Source of the DNA: Hyphomicrobiaceae bacterium
GTDB taxonomy: Bacteria; Pseudomonadota; Alphaproteobacteria; Rhizobiales; Devosiaceae
Reading direction: 5' to 3'
Length of the DNA stretch: 64,000 bases
Assembly (NCBI GenBank): GCA_020638095.1
Contig: JACKJF010000004.1
Coordinates: forward strand, 558,001 to 622,000
Below, one piece after another: positions 16,674-26,497 of this stretch. The notes beneath the pieces were generated by a model. The model worked only from the letters and a program-made list of their open reading frames with translations. It did no database searches and was not told the DNA's origin. The position numbers and the translations under genes are program-made. Numbering within the stretch: position 1 is the stretch's first letter; the number at the start of each line of letters is the position of its first letter.

Positions 16674-17051
16674 CTACTTCAGTTCGACGGTCGCGCCGGC
16701 TTCTTCCAGCTGCTTCTTCATGGCTTCCGCGTCGGCCTTCGACACTGCTTCCTTCACAGTGGTCGGGGCGGACTCGACAAGGCTCTTGGCTTCGCCAAGG
16801 CCGAGACCGGTAATCGCGCGGATTTCCTTGATGACGTTGATCTTCTTGTCGCCGAAGGCTGCCAGGACCACGTCGAATTCGGTCTTTTCTTCAGCAGCTT
16901 CAGCCGGGGCGGCACCAGCAGCAACGGCGGCAACAGCCACCGGAGCGGCGGCGGAAACGCCCCACTTTTCCTCAAGCATCTTCGACAGTTCGGAGGCTTC
17001 CAGAACCGTCAGCGCGCTCAGGTCTTCAACGAGTTTTTCGAGATTTGCCAT
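16674..17051 (-). CDS. rplL: 50S ribosomal protein L7/L12
   Basis: L7/L12 stalk protein (125 aa) that recruits translational GTPases. It has an N-terminal dimerisation helix ([19 protein letters not shown]), an Ala/Gly-rich hinge and a C-terminal domain with [20 protein letters not shown]. It lies 49 bases after rplJ in the L10 operon. Confidence 0.97.
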   Translation of the reverse strand: MANLEKLVEDLSALTVLEASELSKMLEEKWGVSAAAPVAVAAVAAGAAPAEAAEEKTEFDVVLAAFGDKKINVIKEIRAITGLGLGEAKSLVESAPTTVKEAVSKADAEAMKKQLEEAGATVELK

Positions 17052-17100
17052 TTTATTTCTCTCTTCAGTTCAGTTCGAATGGTGGATGGGATGCAAAGCC

Positions 17101-17619
17101 TTACGCGGCTTCGCTCTTGTTGGCGTAAGCCCCGATCACGCGGGCAACTGCACCGCCCGGCGCCTGAAGAACCGACGCGATCTTGGCGGCGGGCTGCGTC
17201 AGCAGTCCGGCCAATTTGGCGCGCAGTTCATCGAGCGACGGCATGGTCGCCAGTGCCTCGACGCCCTTGGCATCGAGTCTGGAGGCTTCCATGGCGCCAC
17301 CAAGAATGACGAACTTGTCGTTATCCTTGGCGAACTTGACCGCGATTTTGGCCGCGGTCACGGGGTCTTGCGAATAGGCAAGAAGTGTCGGACCAGTCAG
17401 AAGGTCCGAAAAGTCTGCCAATTCGGTCTGCTTAAGAGCGAGCCTGGCGAGGCGGTTTTTTGCAACCTTCACCTGTCCGCCGGCTTCCTTCATCTGCACA
17501 CGCAGATTTTCCATTTTGGAAACCGGAAGACCGGCATAGTGAGCCACCACCACGGTGCTGGATCCCTTGAGGGAATCCTGCAGCGCGGAGACGAACTCAG
17601 CTTTTTCCGCTCTATCCAC
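17101..17619 (-). CDS. rplJ: 50S ribosomal protein L10
   Basis: L10 stalk base protein (172 aa) that anchors L7/L12 dimers and represses its own operon by binding the mRNA leader. The start is GTG at 17619 with GGAGAGAA upstream; [14 protein letters not shown] is typical. An L10-type leader is visible at 17795-17865. Confidence 0.96.
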   Translation of the reverse strand: MDRAEKAEFVSALQDSLKGSSTVVVAHYAGLPVSKMENLRVQMKEAGGQVKVAKNRLARLALKQTELADFSDLLTGPTLLAYSQDPVTAAKIAVKFAKDNDKFVILGGAMEASRLDAKGVEALATMPSLDELRAKLAGLLTQPAAKIASVLQAPGGAVARVIGAYANKSEAA

Positions 17620-17951
17620 TGCTTCTCTCCATCAATGGCCCAAAAAGGGCCGTTGCCAATTGTCTCTTGACGCCAACTGCGTTGCCGCCAAGCGACGGTT
17701 AACGCCTGTCAACCCGTTCTCCGGGGTTTGCACCCCCGACAACTGGCCTGGATCGAACCGAACATAGTCCCGATCGGGACCAGTGTTCCGTTTTCTCCCC
17801 GTCTATTGCAGGCCGGTCGTTTAAGCCCCGGCGATGCCGGAACACCTGCAGTCTCGGACAGGACTTTCCGTCATCTCACTCCACTCGGAGAAATTTGACG
17901 GCTCCGGCGCACCCACCCGAAAGCGCGTGCACCAAATTCGTTCGGTTCCGC
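17620..17951 (-). promoter_or_regulatory. rplJL 5' region (332 bases without a gene)
   Basis: Gap between rplA and rplJ. It contains the L10 leader motif, then (towards rplJ) a perfect 14-bp palindrome GTCCCGATCGGGAC at 17780-17767, a CGGGG/CCCCG hairpin near 17722-17738 and a GGTTGACAG/GTTAACC inverted repeat around 17698-17716. No protein-coding sequence is supported. Confidence 0.6.
17795..17865 (-). ncRNA. Ribosomal protein L10 leader (autoregulatory mRNA element)
   Basis: On the minus strand the conserved arm TGTCCGAGACTGCAGG (17860-17845) can pair with GGCCTGCAATAGACGG (17814-17799) around a hairpin containing GGGGCTTAAACG. This is the characteristic L10 leader kink-turn region that L10(L12)4 binds to repress rplJ/rplL. 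I recognise the motif; no covariance search was possible. Confidence 0.7.
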
Positions 17952-18644
17952 CTAGTGGACGGAACTCGGATCGACATGTACACCCGGGCCCATGGTCGAG
18001 GAAATCGCCACGCGCTTGATGTAGGTGCCCTTGGCCCCCGCCGGCTTGGCCTTGGAGACCGCGTCGGTGAATGCCTTGATGTTTTCCACGATCGCCGTCT
18101 CGTTGAACGAGGCCTTGCCGACGCCGGCATGGATGATGCCGTTCTTCTCGACGCGGAACTCGACGGCCCCGCCCTTGGCGCTCTTGACGGCTTCGCCCAC
18201 GTTCGGCGTCACCGTGCCGACCTTCGGGTTCGGCATCAGGTTGCGCGGACCGAGGATTTTGCCGAGGCGTCCGACCAGCGGCATCATGTCCGGGGTGGCG
18301 ATGCAGCGGTCGAAATTGATCGTGCCACCAAGGACCTGTTCCATCAGATCTTCGGCCCCGACGATATCGGCGCCCGCCTTCTTGGCCTCGTCGGCCTTGG
18401 CGTCCTTGGCGAACACCGCAACACGCACGGTCTTGCCCGTGCCGTGCGGCAGGTTGACCACGCCGCGAACCATCTGGTCCGCATGACGGGGATCAACGCC
18501 GAGGTTCATCGCGACTTCCACGGTCTCGTCGAACTTGGCGGTCGCGCCCTGCTTGATGATCTTGACCGCGTCGCCGACAGCATAAAGCTTCTTGCGGTTA
18601 ACGAGCTCACGCGCCTGTTCAGTGCGCTTTCCAATCTTGGCCAT
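17952..18644 (-). CDS. rplA: 50S ribosomal protein L1
   Basis: L1 (230 aa), the mobile stalk protein near the E site and translational repressor of the rplKA operon in E. coli. [15 protein letters not shown] and the [14 protein letters not shown] motif are diagnostic. It starts 2 bases after the rplK stop. Confidence 0.97.
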   Translation of the reverse strand: MAKIGKRTEQARELVNRKKLYAVGDAVKIIKQGATAKFDETVEVAMNLGVDPRHADQMVRGVVNLPHGTGKTVRVAVFAKDAKADEAKKAGADIVGAEDLMEQVLGGTINFDRCIATPDMMPLVGRLGKILGPRNLMPNPKVGTVTPNVGEAVKSAKGGAVEFRVEKNGIIHAGVGKASFNETAIVENIKAFTDAVSKAKPAGAKGTYIKRVAISSTMGPGVHVDPSSVH

Positions 18645-18646
18645 GA

Positions 18647-19075
18647 TCAGTCTCCCACCGAAATGCCCATCGAGCGGGCAGAACCGGCGACCTGAGCCAT
18701 GGCTGACTCGATCGTGTCGGAATTGAGGTCTTTCATCTTGGCCTGGGCGATTTCGCGCACCTGGGCACTCGTCAGCGTCGCGGCCGGCTCGTGACCGGGC
18801 TTCTTGGATCCCGACTTGAGGCCCGCCGCCTTCTTGATGAGATAGCTCATCGGCGCAGTCTTGGTCGCGAAGGTGAAACTCTTGTCGGAAAAGATGGTGA
18901 TCACGGTCGGAACCGGCGATCCCTTTTCCATTTCCTGCGTCTGGGCGTTGAACGCCTTGCAGAATTCCATGATGTTGAGGCCACGCTGGCCAAGCGCCGG
19001 GCCGATCGGAGGCGACGGGGTCGCCGAACCGGCTGGCACCTGAAGCTTCAGGTAGCCGTCGATTTTCTTTGCCAT
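18647..19075 (-). CDS. rplK: 50S ribosomal protein L11
   Basis: L11 (142 aa) of the GTPase-associated centre, needed for RelA activation. The N-terminus [20 protein letters not shown] is typical, so the start is 19075 and not the upstream in-frame start at 19114. Residues [13 protein letters not shown] bind the thiostrepton loop region of 23S rRNA. Confidence 0.97.
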   Translation of the reverse strand: MAKKIDGYLKLQVPAGSATPSPPIGPALGQRGLNIMEFCKAFNAQTQEMEKGSPVPTVITIFSDKSFTFATKTAPMSYLIKKAAGLKSGSKKPGHEPAATLTSAQVREIAQAKMKDLNSDTIESAMAQVAGSARSMGISVGD

Positions 19076-19179
19076 TCTCGTCTTCCTTCTACGCCGGACG
19101 CTCGCGACCGGCAATTTGACGCCGCGGTGCGGGTTTCACGAGGGTGGCGCCCCCGCTTCCCTCCCGCGGATTTCAGTTT

Positions 19180-19200
19180 GGAACCCGGCAGCCGGGTTCC
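19180..19200 (-). other. Perfect hairpin between nusG and rplK
   Basis: A 9-bp perfect stem GGAACCCGG/CCGGGTTCC with a 3-base loop lies just downstream of the nusG stop. No T-tract follows on either strand, so it is not an obvious terminator. It may be a processing, stability or regulatory structure in the rplKA leader. Confidence 0.5.
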
Positions 19201-19209
19201 GGTTCTGGC

Positions 19210-19740
19210 TCAGATCTTCTCGACCTGGCCATATTCCAGTTCGACCGGGGTCGCCCGGCCGAAAATGGAAACTTCCACCTTGAGGCGGGAGCGTTCTTCG
19301 TCCACTTCCTCCACAAGGCCATTGAAGCTGGCGAACGGGCCGTCGCTGACGCGCACCTGCTCGCCCACTTCGAAACTGACGGACGGTTTGGGCCGGTCCA
19401 CGCCCTCCTGCACCTGGTGCAGGATCGCCTGCGCCTCGGCCTCAGAAATCGGCTTCGGCTTGTTGTCGGCTCCGAGGAACCCGGTCACCTTCGGCGTATT
19501 CTTGATCAGGTGGAACGTGTCGTCCGTCAGGTCCATCTTGACCAGCACATAGCCGGGGAAAAACTTGCGTTCCGAATCCACCTTCCGCCCGCGCCGCATT
19601 TCGACGACCTTCTCGGTCGGCACGAGCACGTCGTCGAACAGCTCGCTCAGTCCGGAATGGGCCACCTTTTCCTTGATGGATTCAGCGACCTTCCGCTCGA
19701 AATTCGAATAAGCCTGAACGATGTACCAGCGTTTGGCCAT
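19210..19740 (-). CDS. nusG: Transcription termination/antitermination protein NusG
   Basis: NusG (176 aa), the universal RNA polymerase elongation factor linking to Rho or S10. It has an N-terminal NGN domain ([20 protein letters not shown]), the VLVPTEKV and FPGYVLVKM segments, and a C-terminal KOW domain ([19 protein letters not shown]). The start at 19740 matches the family; an upstream in-frame start at 19773 does not. Confidence 0.97.
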   Translation of the reverse strand: MAKRWYIVQAYSNFERKVAESIKEKVAHSGLSELFDDVLVPTEKVVEMRRGRKVDSERKFFPGYVLVKMDLTDDTFHLIKNTPKVTGFLGADNKPKPISEAEAQAILHQVQEGVDRPKPSVSFEVGEQVRVSDGPFASFNGLVEEVDEERSRLKVEVSIFGRATPVELEYGQVEKI

Positions 19741-19765
19741 GAGTTGCCGCTCCCCAAAAACCTGG

Positions 19766-19963
19766 TCAGGCACGAATACTGATCAGCAGCTCGACGATCC
19801 AGCCAATGATCTGGTCGGCACTGAGAAAGAACAGGCTCGCAAGGGCGATCATGGCGAGAACCATGACCGTCGAAATCAGCGTCTCGTTGCGCGACGGCCA
19901 AACCACCTTCCGCGCTTCAGACCTGACCTCGCGGAAAAACGTTAAAGGATTGGTCCTGGCCAT
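19766..19963 (-). CDS. secE: Preprotein translocase subunit SecE
   Basis: Single-span SecE (65 aa): cytoplasmic amphipathic part [23 protein letters not shown], then one C-terminal transmembrane helix. It clamps the SecY halves of the translocon. It sits between tRNA-Trp and nusG, the classical arrangement. Confidence 0.95.
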   Translation of the reverse strand: MARTNPLTFFREVRSEARKVVWPSRNETLISTVMVLAMIALASLFFLSADQIIGWIVELLISIRA

Positions 19964-20117
19964 ACCTTGCTAACTCGTTCTTTTGTTTGATTTTTGTGGG
20001 ACAACCATCCATCGTCGCGCCCACGTACAACGGCCGCGCAAACAGACTCGCGCGGCCAAGTTGAGGTCTATCTAGTGTTTCGCAAGAGCTTTGGCAACCC
20101 CAAATACTTAGCGGTCC

Positions 20118-20193
20118 TGGCAGGGGCGGAGGGACTCGAACCCACGACCCTCGGTTTTGGAGACCGATGCTCTACCAACTGAGCTACACCCCT
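20118..20193 (-). tRNA. tRNA-Trp (CCA)
   Basis: 76-nt cloverleaf on the minus strand with encoded CCA end. The acceptor stem AGGGGTG/CGCCCCT has one wobble; the anticodon loop CTCCAAA gives anticodon CCA; the T-loop is GTTCGAGTC. It precedes secE-nusG, a conserved neighbour in proteobacteria. Confidence 0.96.
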
Positions 20194-20208
20194 ATCCGGA
20201 CGGAGGGC

Positions 20209-20237
20209 TGTCTAATGTCAATTGCCCGCAAGCGCAA
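20209..20237 (-). promoter_or_regulatory. Candidate promoter of tRNA-Trp / secE-nusG
   Basis: TTGCGC (20237-20232) and TAGACA (20214-20209) with 17-base spacing on the minus strand end about 16 bases before the tRNA-Trp 5' end. The -10 is weak; the position is good. Confidence 0.4.
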
Positions 20238-20276
20238 GGGCCACCGAACGACCGTCAAAGACCAAGTCATGCCACG

Positions 20277-21038
20277 CTACTCGACACCCGGCGGAACGCC
20301 TCGTTCAAATATTGACCTTGAGCGCAACCCCAAAGAACTCACTTTTCGCATCGCTCGCAACGCAGTCCGTTTGGCGGTCAGTCCCAATGTGGCATGCCAG
20401 GGCAGTGCCTCCTGCAGCATCCTGTCCCCGAAAAACGCCCGGCCGCTTTCGGTACCGTGCCGCACAATAATTTCGCGGAAGCGGACGCAAGACTGCGCAA
20501 GTTCCCTGTAGGCCGCAATTTGTCGTCTGGCTTCGCCCGAACCAGGCCGCATCTGGTCGCGTCGAATGGCCGTGCGAACGGCAGAATTGACGAGACGTGC
20601 AACCTGACCGGCGCGCTGCGTTCGCGGTCCCTCGGGGCTGCCAAAAGCCCTTCTGAACCTGCGTGCTAAGGCTCGGCGGGCAATCCGGACGCGCGCATCG
20701 TGAGTTTTGGTCAGCATGTCCACGGGCGGATTGATGAGAATGAACAGAACCTCGCCGGTCACCGACACTTGCGCGACGAGTTCGAAAAATTCATCGATGC
20801 TCGGCCGCAGGTCGATCAGATTTCCAATGTCGAGGTGAACAATCGTCGTTTGCAGCAATTTGCGCGGCGGCGTCTTCTCGAAATCCAGAAGTGCAACATA
20901 ACCAATCTCGCCATTGAGGAAACCAACGGGAAGGACCTGTCGCAGATCCCGCGGAACGCTGGACGACTGAAAGCTTTGTATGAATGTGCTCTTGCCCGCA
21001 CCAGAGGGTCCGGCAACAATCACAAGCCGCTTGACCAT
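20277..21038 (-). CDS. Orphan P-loop NTPase of unknown function
   Basis: About 253 residues beginning MVKRLVIVAGPSGAGKSTF, a Walker A motif at residues 8-16. A longer frame opens at 21194, but the extra residues look non-family. The fold near the P-loop resembles guanylate-kinase or zeta-type small NTPases. The C-terminal half is Arg-rich (RIARRALARRFRRAFG) and matches nothing I recognise. It lies upstream of tRNA-Trp in a block of four accessory genes between tuf copy 2 and secE. Function unknown. Confidence 0.65.
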   Translation of the reverse strand: MVKRLVIVAGPSGAGKSTFIQSFQSSSVPRDLRQVLPVGFLNGEIGYVALLDFEKTPPRKLLQTTIVHLDIGNLIDLRPSIDEFFELVAQVSVTGEVLFILINPPVDMLTKTHDARVRIARRALARRFRRAFGSPEGPRTQRAGQVARLVNSAVRTAIRRDQMRPGSGEARRQIAAYRELAQSCVRFREIIVRHGTESGRAFFGDRMLQEALPWHATLGLTAKRTALRAMRKVSSLGLRSRSIFERGVPPGVE

Positions 21039-21335
21039 ATCCGACCATCGTCGGCCGGGTGCGTTTGATGGCCGACGGCGAAGTCGTACCCTTGCGTCAC
21101 GACAAATGCGCCACGCAACCGGCGTCGACCCCACCGGCGGACGCGCGGTGACGACCCTCAAATAGGACGTTTCGGCCAAGTGTGCCCCATTCACTTCACC
21201 TGTGAGAGGTCAGATTGTCGCATCTCACGCGGCGACGCAAGCGAGCAATTTCGCCGATAACGAATAGCGCTCACCGCATCACGACATCAGTTGAACCGTG
21301 CCGGTGCGCGAGCGTCTCCGCAAAAGGAATGCGCC

Positions 21336-21716
21336 CTAAATCAGCGCCAGCGCCATCAGAATCAAGCCGAGCCAGCCGCCAACCGCCGCCAAAGAACGCA
21401 GGACGGGAACTCCAAGCGCATAAAGAACCGGATAGACCGCGCGGGAGGCGACGAAAACCTGAGCGCCAAGGATAGCCTGCCCCATGTTTGCACTGCTCAC
21501 CGCCAGAGCGGCGACGCCCAAGGCGAGAAAGACGGGAAAATTCTCCTGCATGTTCCTGAGGGCCCGCTGCAATCGCCCGCCGACCGCACCGAGATCGGGT
21601 TCTGCGTCGCGGGTGCCAAGATATTCCATCGTCCCCATTTTAAGGTAGCGCACCGTCGCAGGCGCGAACACCTGAACATAGTAAAGCGCGATGCCGATCA
21701 GCAGCCAGGTAATCAT
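21336..21716 (-). CDS. MAPEG family membrane protein
   Basis: 126 residues with four predicted hydrophobic segments and the MAPEG-type pattern: helix 1 MITWLLIGIALYYVQV, a short loop with GTRDAEPDLGAVGGRLQRALRNMQEN, then FPVFLALGVAAL and a C-terminal VFVASRAVYPVLYALGVPVLRS. Bacterial members are inner-membrane proteins related to microsomal glutathione transferases. The actual substrate is unknown. Confidence 0.8.
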   Translation of the reverse strand: MITWLLIGIALYYVQVFAPATVRYLKMGTMEYLGTRDAEPDLGAVGGRLQRALRNMQENFPVFLALGVAALAVSSANMGQAILGAQVFVASRAVYPVLYALGVPVLRSLAAVGGWLGLILMALALI

Positions 21717-21811
21717 GTGATCCTCCTCATTCCGGCCGCCACCTCGGACGCAGATTTGCGGCGGGTCAAGCGGTCAGTTGAGGATAGGCACGGCTTTCTG
21801 GAAGGCCGGGA

Positions 21812-22213
21812 TCACGTTTGCGTGGAATATTGCGCGAAACACAGCAAATGATCGTCCGGATCAAGCACCATGAGTTCGGTCGCGCCATAGCGGCGGGTCA
21901 CCGGTCCGGCAAAGAGCGGTGTGCCGCCCACCTTGATCGCCAACTGCAGCTTCTTGACATCCCTCACCCAGAAATAGGCGTCGCAGATGTTCGATCCCGG
22001 CAAGGCATGCCGGTTGGTCGGCCCGGTCGGCTTGCCCTCGTTGAGCAGCAACAAAGCGCCATCGCGCTCGATCACGCACATGCGTGGATGCGATTCCCAG
22101 TCAAGTTCCGGCACGTCAAAATCCAGCCGGTCACGATACCACTCGACCGAACGTTTCAAATCGCGCACGACAAAGCTCGCCGCCGTGGCGATGATATTTC
22201 CCTGGGTTCCCAA
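21812..22213 (-). CDS. VOC (glyoxalase/bleomycin-resistance) family protein
   Basis: 133 residues with the two-module VOC layout: an N-terminal FVVRDLKRSVEWYRDRLDFDV strand-helix unit and a C-terminal RDVKKLQLAIKVGG ... LMVLDPDDHLLCFAQ unit. The family binds a metal and acts as glyoxalase, dioxygenase or drug-binding protein; which of these applies cannot be read from the sequence. Confidence 0.8.
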   Translation of the reverse strand: MGTQGNIIATAASFVVRDLKRSVEWYRDRLDFDVPELDWESHPRMCVIERDGALLLLNEGKPTGPTNRHALPGSNICDAYFWVRDVKKLQLAIKVGGTPLFAGPVTRRYGATELMVLDPDDHLLCFAQYSTQT

Positions 22214-22280
22214 CTTGCGCCCTCCAAGCCGTCCCGCGCCAGTATCATAGCGCGACGGTCCGCCCCGGCAAGCATCTTTG

Positions 22281-23198
22281 TCAGGACAAATCCGGAGGCA
22301 CGCCTACAGGAACGTCGAGCAGCACGCCCTCGTGCTTGGCCTTGTAGGCGGGCTCGACGTGGATCACGACTTGAATTGGCGTCAACTTGCGCCGCAGCGC
22401 CGCCTCGATCCGGTCGCAGATCTCGTGTGAGGCTTCCACAGAGATCTTGCCGTCAACCACCAGATGGAACTCGACGAAGATCGCCGGCCCCGCCCGCCGC
22501 GTGCGAATATCATGCGCCTCGATGGCGCCTTCCGCGTTCTGCTTGATGAGGTCCTGGATGGTCTGCTGTTCGTCGTCGCTCACCGCCTCGTCCATCAACC
22601 CGGAAAACGAACTTTGGAGAATGTCCCATCCGGTCTTCAGAACCGCCATGCCCACGATCAGGGCCAGAAGCGGGTCGAGCACCGACCAGCCCGTCCAGAT
22701 CGCCAGAACCAGCCCGATGACCACGCCCACCGAGGTAAGGACGTCGGCAAAGATATGCCGCCCATCGGCAACAAGGGCGGGTGATCCGAGTTTTCCTCCC
22801 TGCCCAATCAAAATGAATGCCCACGCGGCATTGAGCGCTGCCGCGAGCAGGTTGAGGCCGATGCCCAGAACCGGCGCCTCAAGACTGTGGGGCTGGACCA
22901 GCGCCACCACCGCGGCCTGAACGATCAGAAGCGCCGCGACGGCCACCATCGCACCTTCCAGCACCGCGGCAAAATACTCGGCCTTGTAGTGACCAAAGGG
23001 ATGATTGTGATCGGCTGGGCGTGCCGCGACCCGGACCGCAATTAGAACCGCCACCGCCGCGACCACGTTGACCGTGCTTTCGAGCGCATCGGACAAAAGA
23101 GCGACCGAGCCGGTCACCCACCAGGCGCCGAGCTTGAGAAGCAAGATCGCAATACCGACGATCAGACTGCCGGTTGCCAGACGATCTGCCGTTGTCAT
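22281..23198 (-). CDS. Cation diffusion facilitator (CDF) metal efflux transporter
   Basis: About 305 residues. TM segments at the N-terminus contain the CDF metal-site pattern (SDALESTVN in TM2 and [13 protein letters not shown], HxxxD, in TM5), and the cytoplasmic C-terminal domain ends [12 protein letters not shown]. It exports divalent metals (Zn, Fe, Mn or Co) from the cytoplasm by proton exchange. ATG at 23198 with GGAG 7 bases upstream is preferred over the upstream TTG at 23210. It lies directly behind the tuf terminator, whose T-tract nearly touches its ribosome binding site. Confidence 0.88.
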   Translation of the reverse strand: MTTADRLATGSLIVGIAILLLKLGAWWVTGSVALLSDALESTVNVVAAVAVLIAVRVAARPADHNHPFGHYKAEYFAAVLEGAMVAVAALLIVQAAVVALVQPHSLEAPVLGIGLNLLAAALNAAWAFILIGQGGKLGSPALVADGRHIFADVLTSVGVVIGLVLAIWTGWSVLDPLLALIVGMAVLKTGWDILQSSFSGLMDEAVSDDEQQTIQDLIKQNAEGAIEAHDIRTRRAGPAIFVEFHLVVDGKISVEASHEICDRIEAALRRKLTPIQVVIHVEPAYKAKHEGVLLDVPVGVPPDLS

Positions 23199-23206
23199 TG
23201 CATGCT

Positions 23207-23239
23207 CCAAAACAAAGGGCGGCTGCGCTGCAGCCGCCC
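23207..23239 (-). terminator. Rho-independent terminator after tuf copy 2
   Basis: A perfect 10-bp stem GGGCGGCTGC/GCAGCCGCCC (23239-23230 with 23226-23217, loop of 3) is followed on the minus strand by TTTGTTTT. It begins about 25 bases after the tuf stop. Confidence 0.88.
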
Positions 23240-23264
23240 CGATATTCAGATCTCGATCACCGGA

Positions 23265-24455
<1,191 letters not shown>

Positions 24456-24489
24456 ATTCCAAATTCCGCTTCCGGGTTGAAGTCGGCGC

Positions 24490-24518
24490 CATTTAACGAT
24501 TCCGACCCCTGAGCACAA
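24490..24518 (-). promoter_or_regulatory. Candidate promoter of tuf copy 2
   Basis: TTGTGC (24518-24513) and TAAATG (24495-24490) with 17-base spacing on the minus strand. The hexamers are imperfect but well placed relative to the ATG at 24455. Confidence 0.4.
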
Positions 24519-24559
24519 GCCAAAACTCGCCCCAAATCGAGGCCGCGCCCGCGCTGCCT

Positions 24560-24599
24560 TTGTCAGCCAACCGTCATCGAAGTTTCACTCTGGCGACAC
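24560..24599 (+). promoter_or_regulatory. Pho-box-like direct repeats upstream of the phoX-type gene
   Basis: Four 7-base units recur at exactly 11-base period: TTGTCAG (24560), CCGTCAT (24571), GTTTCAC (24582) and a weaker GCGACAC (24593). The PhoB box is built of CTGTCAT/CTTTCAC-type heptamers separated by 4 bases. The array ends 73 bases before the phosphatase ATG. Confidence 0.6.
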
Positions 24600-24671
24600 A
24601 AATCTTTCGCGCCGCTGTAATGCGGACCCTCTTGATTTGCCGCCGTTGCAAAACCAGCACTGGAGGCCGCC

Positions 24672-26435
24672 ATGACACACTCTTCAATACGATTGACCCG
24701 GCTGCTGCTGACCACCGCTCTGGTCGGCATGCCCGTCTTCGCCCTTGCCGGCGAACTTAGCTTCTCGTCCGTTCCCTTCCCTGCCGACGATGCGGCCAAA
24801 CGCCAGGTCGTGGCGTCGCCGAGCGTTACCGTTGATGGGAATACATATCCCATAGGCTACCACCTCCTCGCGCGCTCCGGCGACATGGTCGGTGGCACGC
24901 CGTTTGGCGCCCTCGTCGATGAAAACGGCGCAATGTTCATGTCTCCGGCCGGAGAGCCCGCGATTTCCGATGCGCCCGATTTCACCTCGCTTCTTCCCGT
25001 GGGCGGAAAGCTCTTCTCGATCTCCCACTTCGAGTCGCGCCCGGGCGCCATGTATCTGAGCGAACTCAGCCAGGCCCCCGACGGCATGCTTACCCCGATC
25101 TGGACCAAATCGATCGACTTTTCGGCCTTCGGCGGGCTTTGGGTGCCCTGTGCCGGCTCGGTCACCCCATGGCATACGCACCTTGGTTCGGAAGAATATC
25201 CGCCCGACGCCCGCGCCGTCGAAAGCGCCAACTCGCTTGACGATATCGATGACTACTACAAGCCGATGGTCCGCTATTTCGGTGTCGACGACGCCAACAT
25301 GACGCTCGAAGAGTTCCGGGCCGCGTTCAATCCCTATGCCTACGGCTACCCGACCGAAATCACCGTGACCGCCGCCGGCGAGGCGACTGCCGCAAAGCAC
25401 TACGCAATGGGCCGCGTCGCGGTAGAACTCTCCTACGTGATGCCGGACGAAAAGACGGTCTATACGTCCGACGACGGCACCAATGTCGGTCTCTTCCGCT
25501 TCGTTGCCGACAACCCTGCCGACCTCGATTCCGGCACGCTCTACGCCGCCAAGTGGAACCAGACGTCCAGCGAAGCCGCTGGTTCCGCCAATATCGGTTG
25601 GATCAGCCTCGGCCACGCAAACAGCACCGAAATCCGCGGCGCCATCGAACGCGGAGTAACATTCTCCGATCTTTTCGAGACCGCCGAGATCGCCGCCGAC
25701 GGAACCTGTCCGGATGGCTTCAGTGGCTCGAACGCCGAAGGCCATGCCGAATGCCTGATGGTCAAGCGCGGAATGGCGGCAATCGCCAGCCGGCTCGAAA
25801 CCCGGCGCTACGCCTCCATGCTGGGCGCCACGACCGAGTTCCGAAAGATGGAGGGAATTACCTTCGATCCGGACACGCGCACGGCTTTCCTGTCCATGTC
25901 CGAAGTCCAGAACGGCATGGAGGACGCCATTAAGGACAACAAATACGACCTTGGCGGCTCCAACGACATCCGCGTCGCCCGCAACGATTGCGGCGCCGTC
26001 TACCAGCTGGCGCTCGATGGCAACTACGCCGCCACCAGCATGTCGACCCTGGTTGCAGGCACCGCCTCCAACTACCCCGACGGCTCGGAATATGCGGGAA
26101 ATTCTTGCGACATCGATGGCATCGCCAACCCGGACAATCTCACCTTTATCACCGGCTATGACACGCTGATCATCGGCGAAGACACCGGGACGGGGCATCA
26201 GAACGACGCGATCTGGGCGTACAACCTCTCGAGCAAGGAACTGACCCGGATCGAAACCACGCCATATGGCTCCGAAACCACGTCGCCTTACTGGTACTCC
26301 GACATCAACGGCTTTGGCTACCTGATGTCGGTGGTGCAGCACCCCTACGGTGAAAGCGATGAGGACAAGCTGCAGGATCCTTCCGAGGCCCGCGCTTACA
26401 TTGGCTTTATCGGCCCTTTCCCGGCCATGAACTGA
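24672..26435 (+). CDS. phoX: PhoX-family alkaline phosphatase (DUF839)
   Basis: 587-residue exported protein of the PhoX family, Ca/Fe-dependent phosphatases that release phosphate from organic esters. The signal peptide (residues 1-26, ending FALA) is Sec-like and lacks the twin Arg of many PhoX proteins. The metal-site block reads VPCAGSVTPWHTHLGSEEY with Cys160 and Glu174/175, followed by a beta-propeller-like body. It is the only plus-strand gene in this stretch, has Pho-box-like repeats upstream, and converges with ppk2. I cannot tell whether it prefers monoesters or diesters. Confidence 0.8.
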   Translation: MTHSSIRLTRLLLTTALVGMPVFALAGELSFSSVPFPADDAAKRQVVASPSVTVDGNTYPIGYHLLARSGDMVGGTPFGALVDENGAMFMSPAGEPAISDAPDFTSLLPVGGKLFSISHFESRPGAMYLSELSQAPDGMLTPIWTKSIDFSAFGGLWVPCAGSVTPWHTHLGSEEYPPDARAVESANSLDDIDDYYKPMVRYFGVDDANMTLEEFRAAFNPYAYGYPTEITVTAAGEATAAKHYAMGRVAVELSYVMPDEKTVYTSDDGTNVGLFRFVADNPADLDSGTLYAAKWNQTSSEAAGSANIGWISLGHANSTEIRGAIERGVTFSDLFETAEIAADGTCPDGFSGSNAEGHAECLMVKRGMAAIASRLETRRYASMLGATTEFRKMEGITFDPDTRTAFLSMSEVQNGMEDAIKDNKYDLGGSNDIRVARNDCGAVYQLALDGNYAATSMSTLVAGTASNYPDGSEYAGNSCDIDGIANPDNLTFITGYDTLIIGEDTGTGHQNDAIWAYNLSSKELTRIETTPYGSETTSPYWYSDINGFGYLMSVVQHPYGESDEDKLQDPSEARAYIGFIGPFPAMN

Positions 26436-26465
26436 GCGCTCGGCTCGGGAAAAATGATGGAGATC

Positions 26466-26492
26466 GGCTGGCGCGCCTCGGGTGCGCCAGCC
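26466..26492. terminator. Hairpin between convergent phoX and ppk2
   Basis: A 9-bp stem GGCTGGCGC/GCGCCAGCC with a 9-base loop lies in the 62-base gap between two convergent genes. The T-tracts are short (ACGTTT on the plus side), so it may act weakly for both directions. Confidence 0.45.
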
Positions 26493-26497
26493 ACGTT

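Noticed and set aside
17767-17780. Perfect palindrome GTCCCGATCGGGAC as a repressor operator
   Set aside because: It lies within the transcribed rplJ leader next to the L10 element, so an RNA structure is the simpler explanation.
20118-21200. Genomic island integrated at tRNA-Trp
   Set aside because: The accessory genes lie on the 5' side of the tRNA; integrases normally target the 3' end, and there is no integrase or att duplication in view.
24672-24750. Twin-arginine signal on the PhoX-like protein
   Set aside because: The N-terminus has no adjacent Arg-Arg motif before the hydrophobic stretch, so a Sec signal is more likely.
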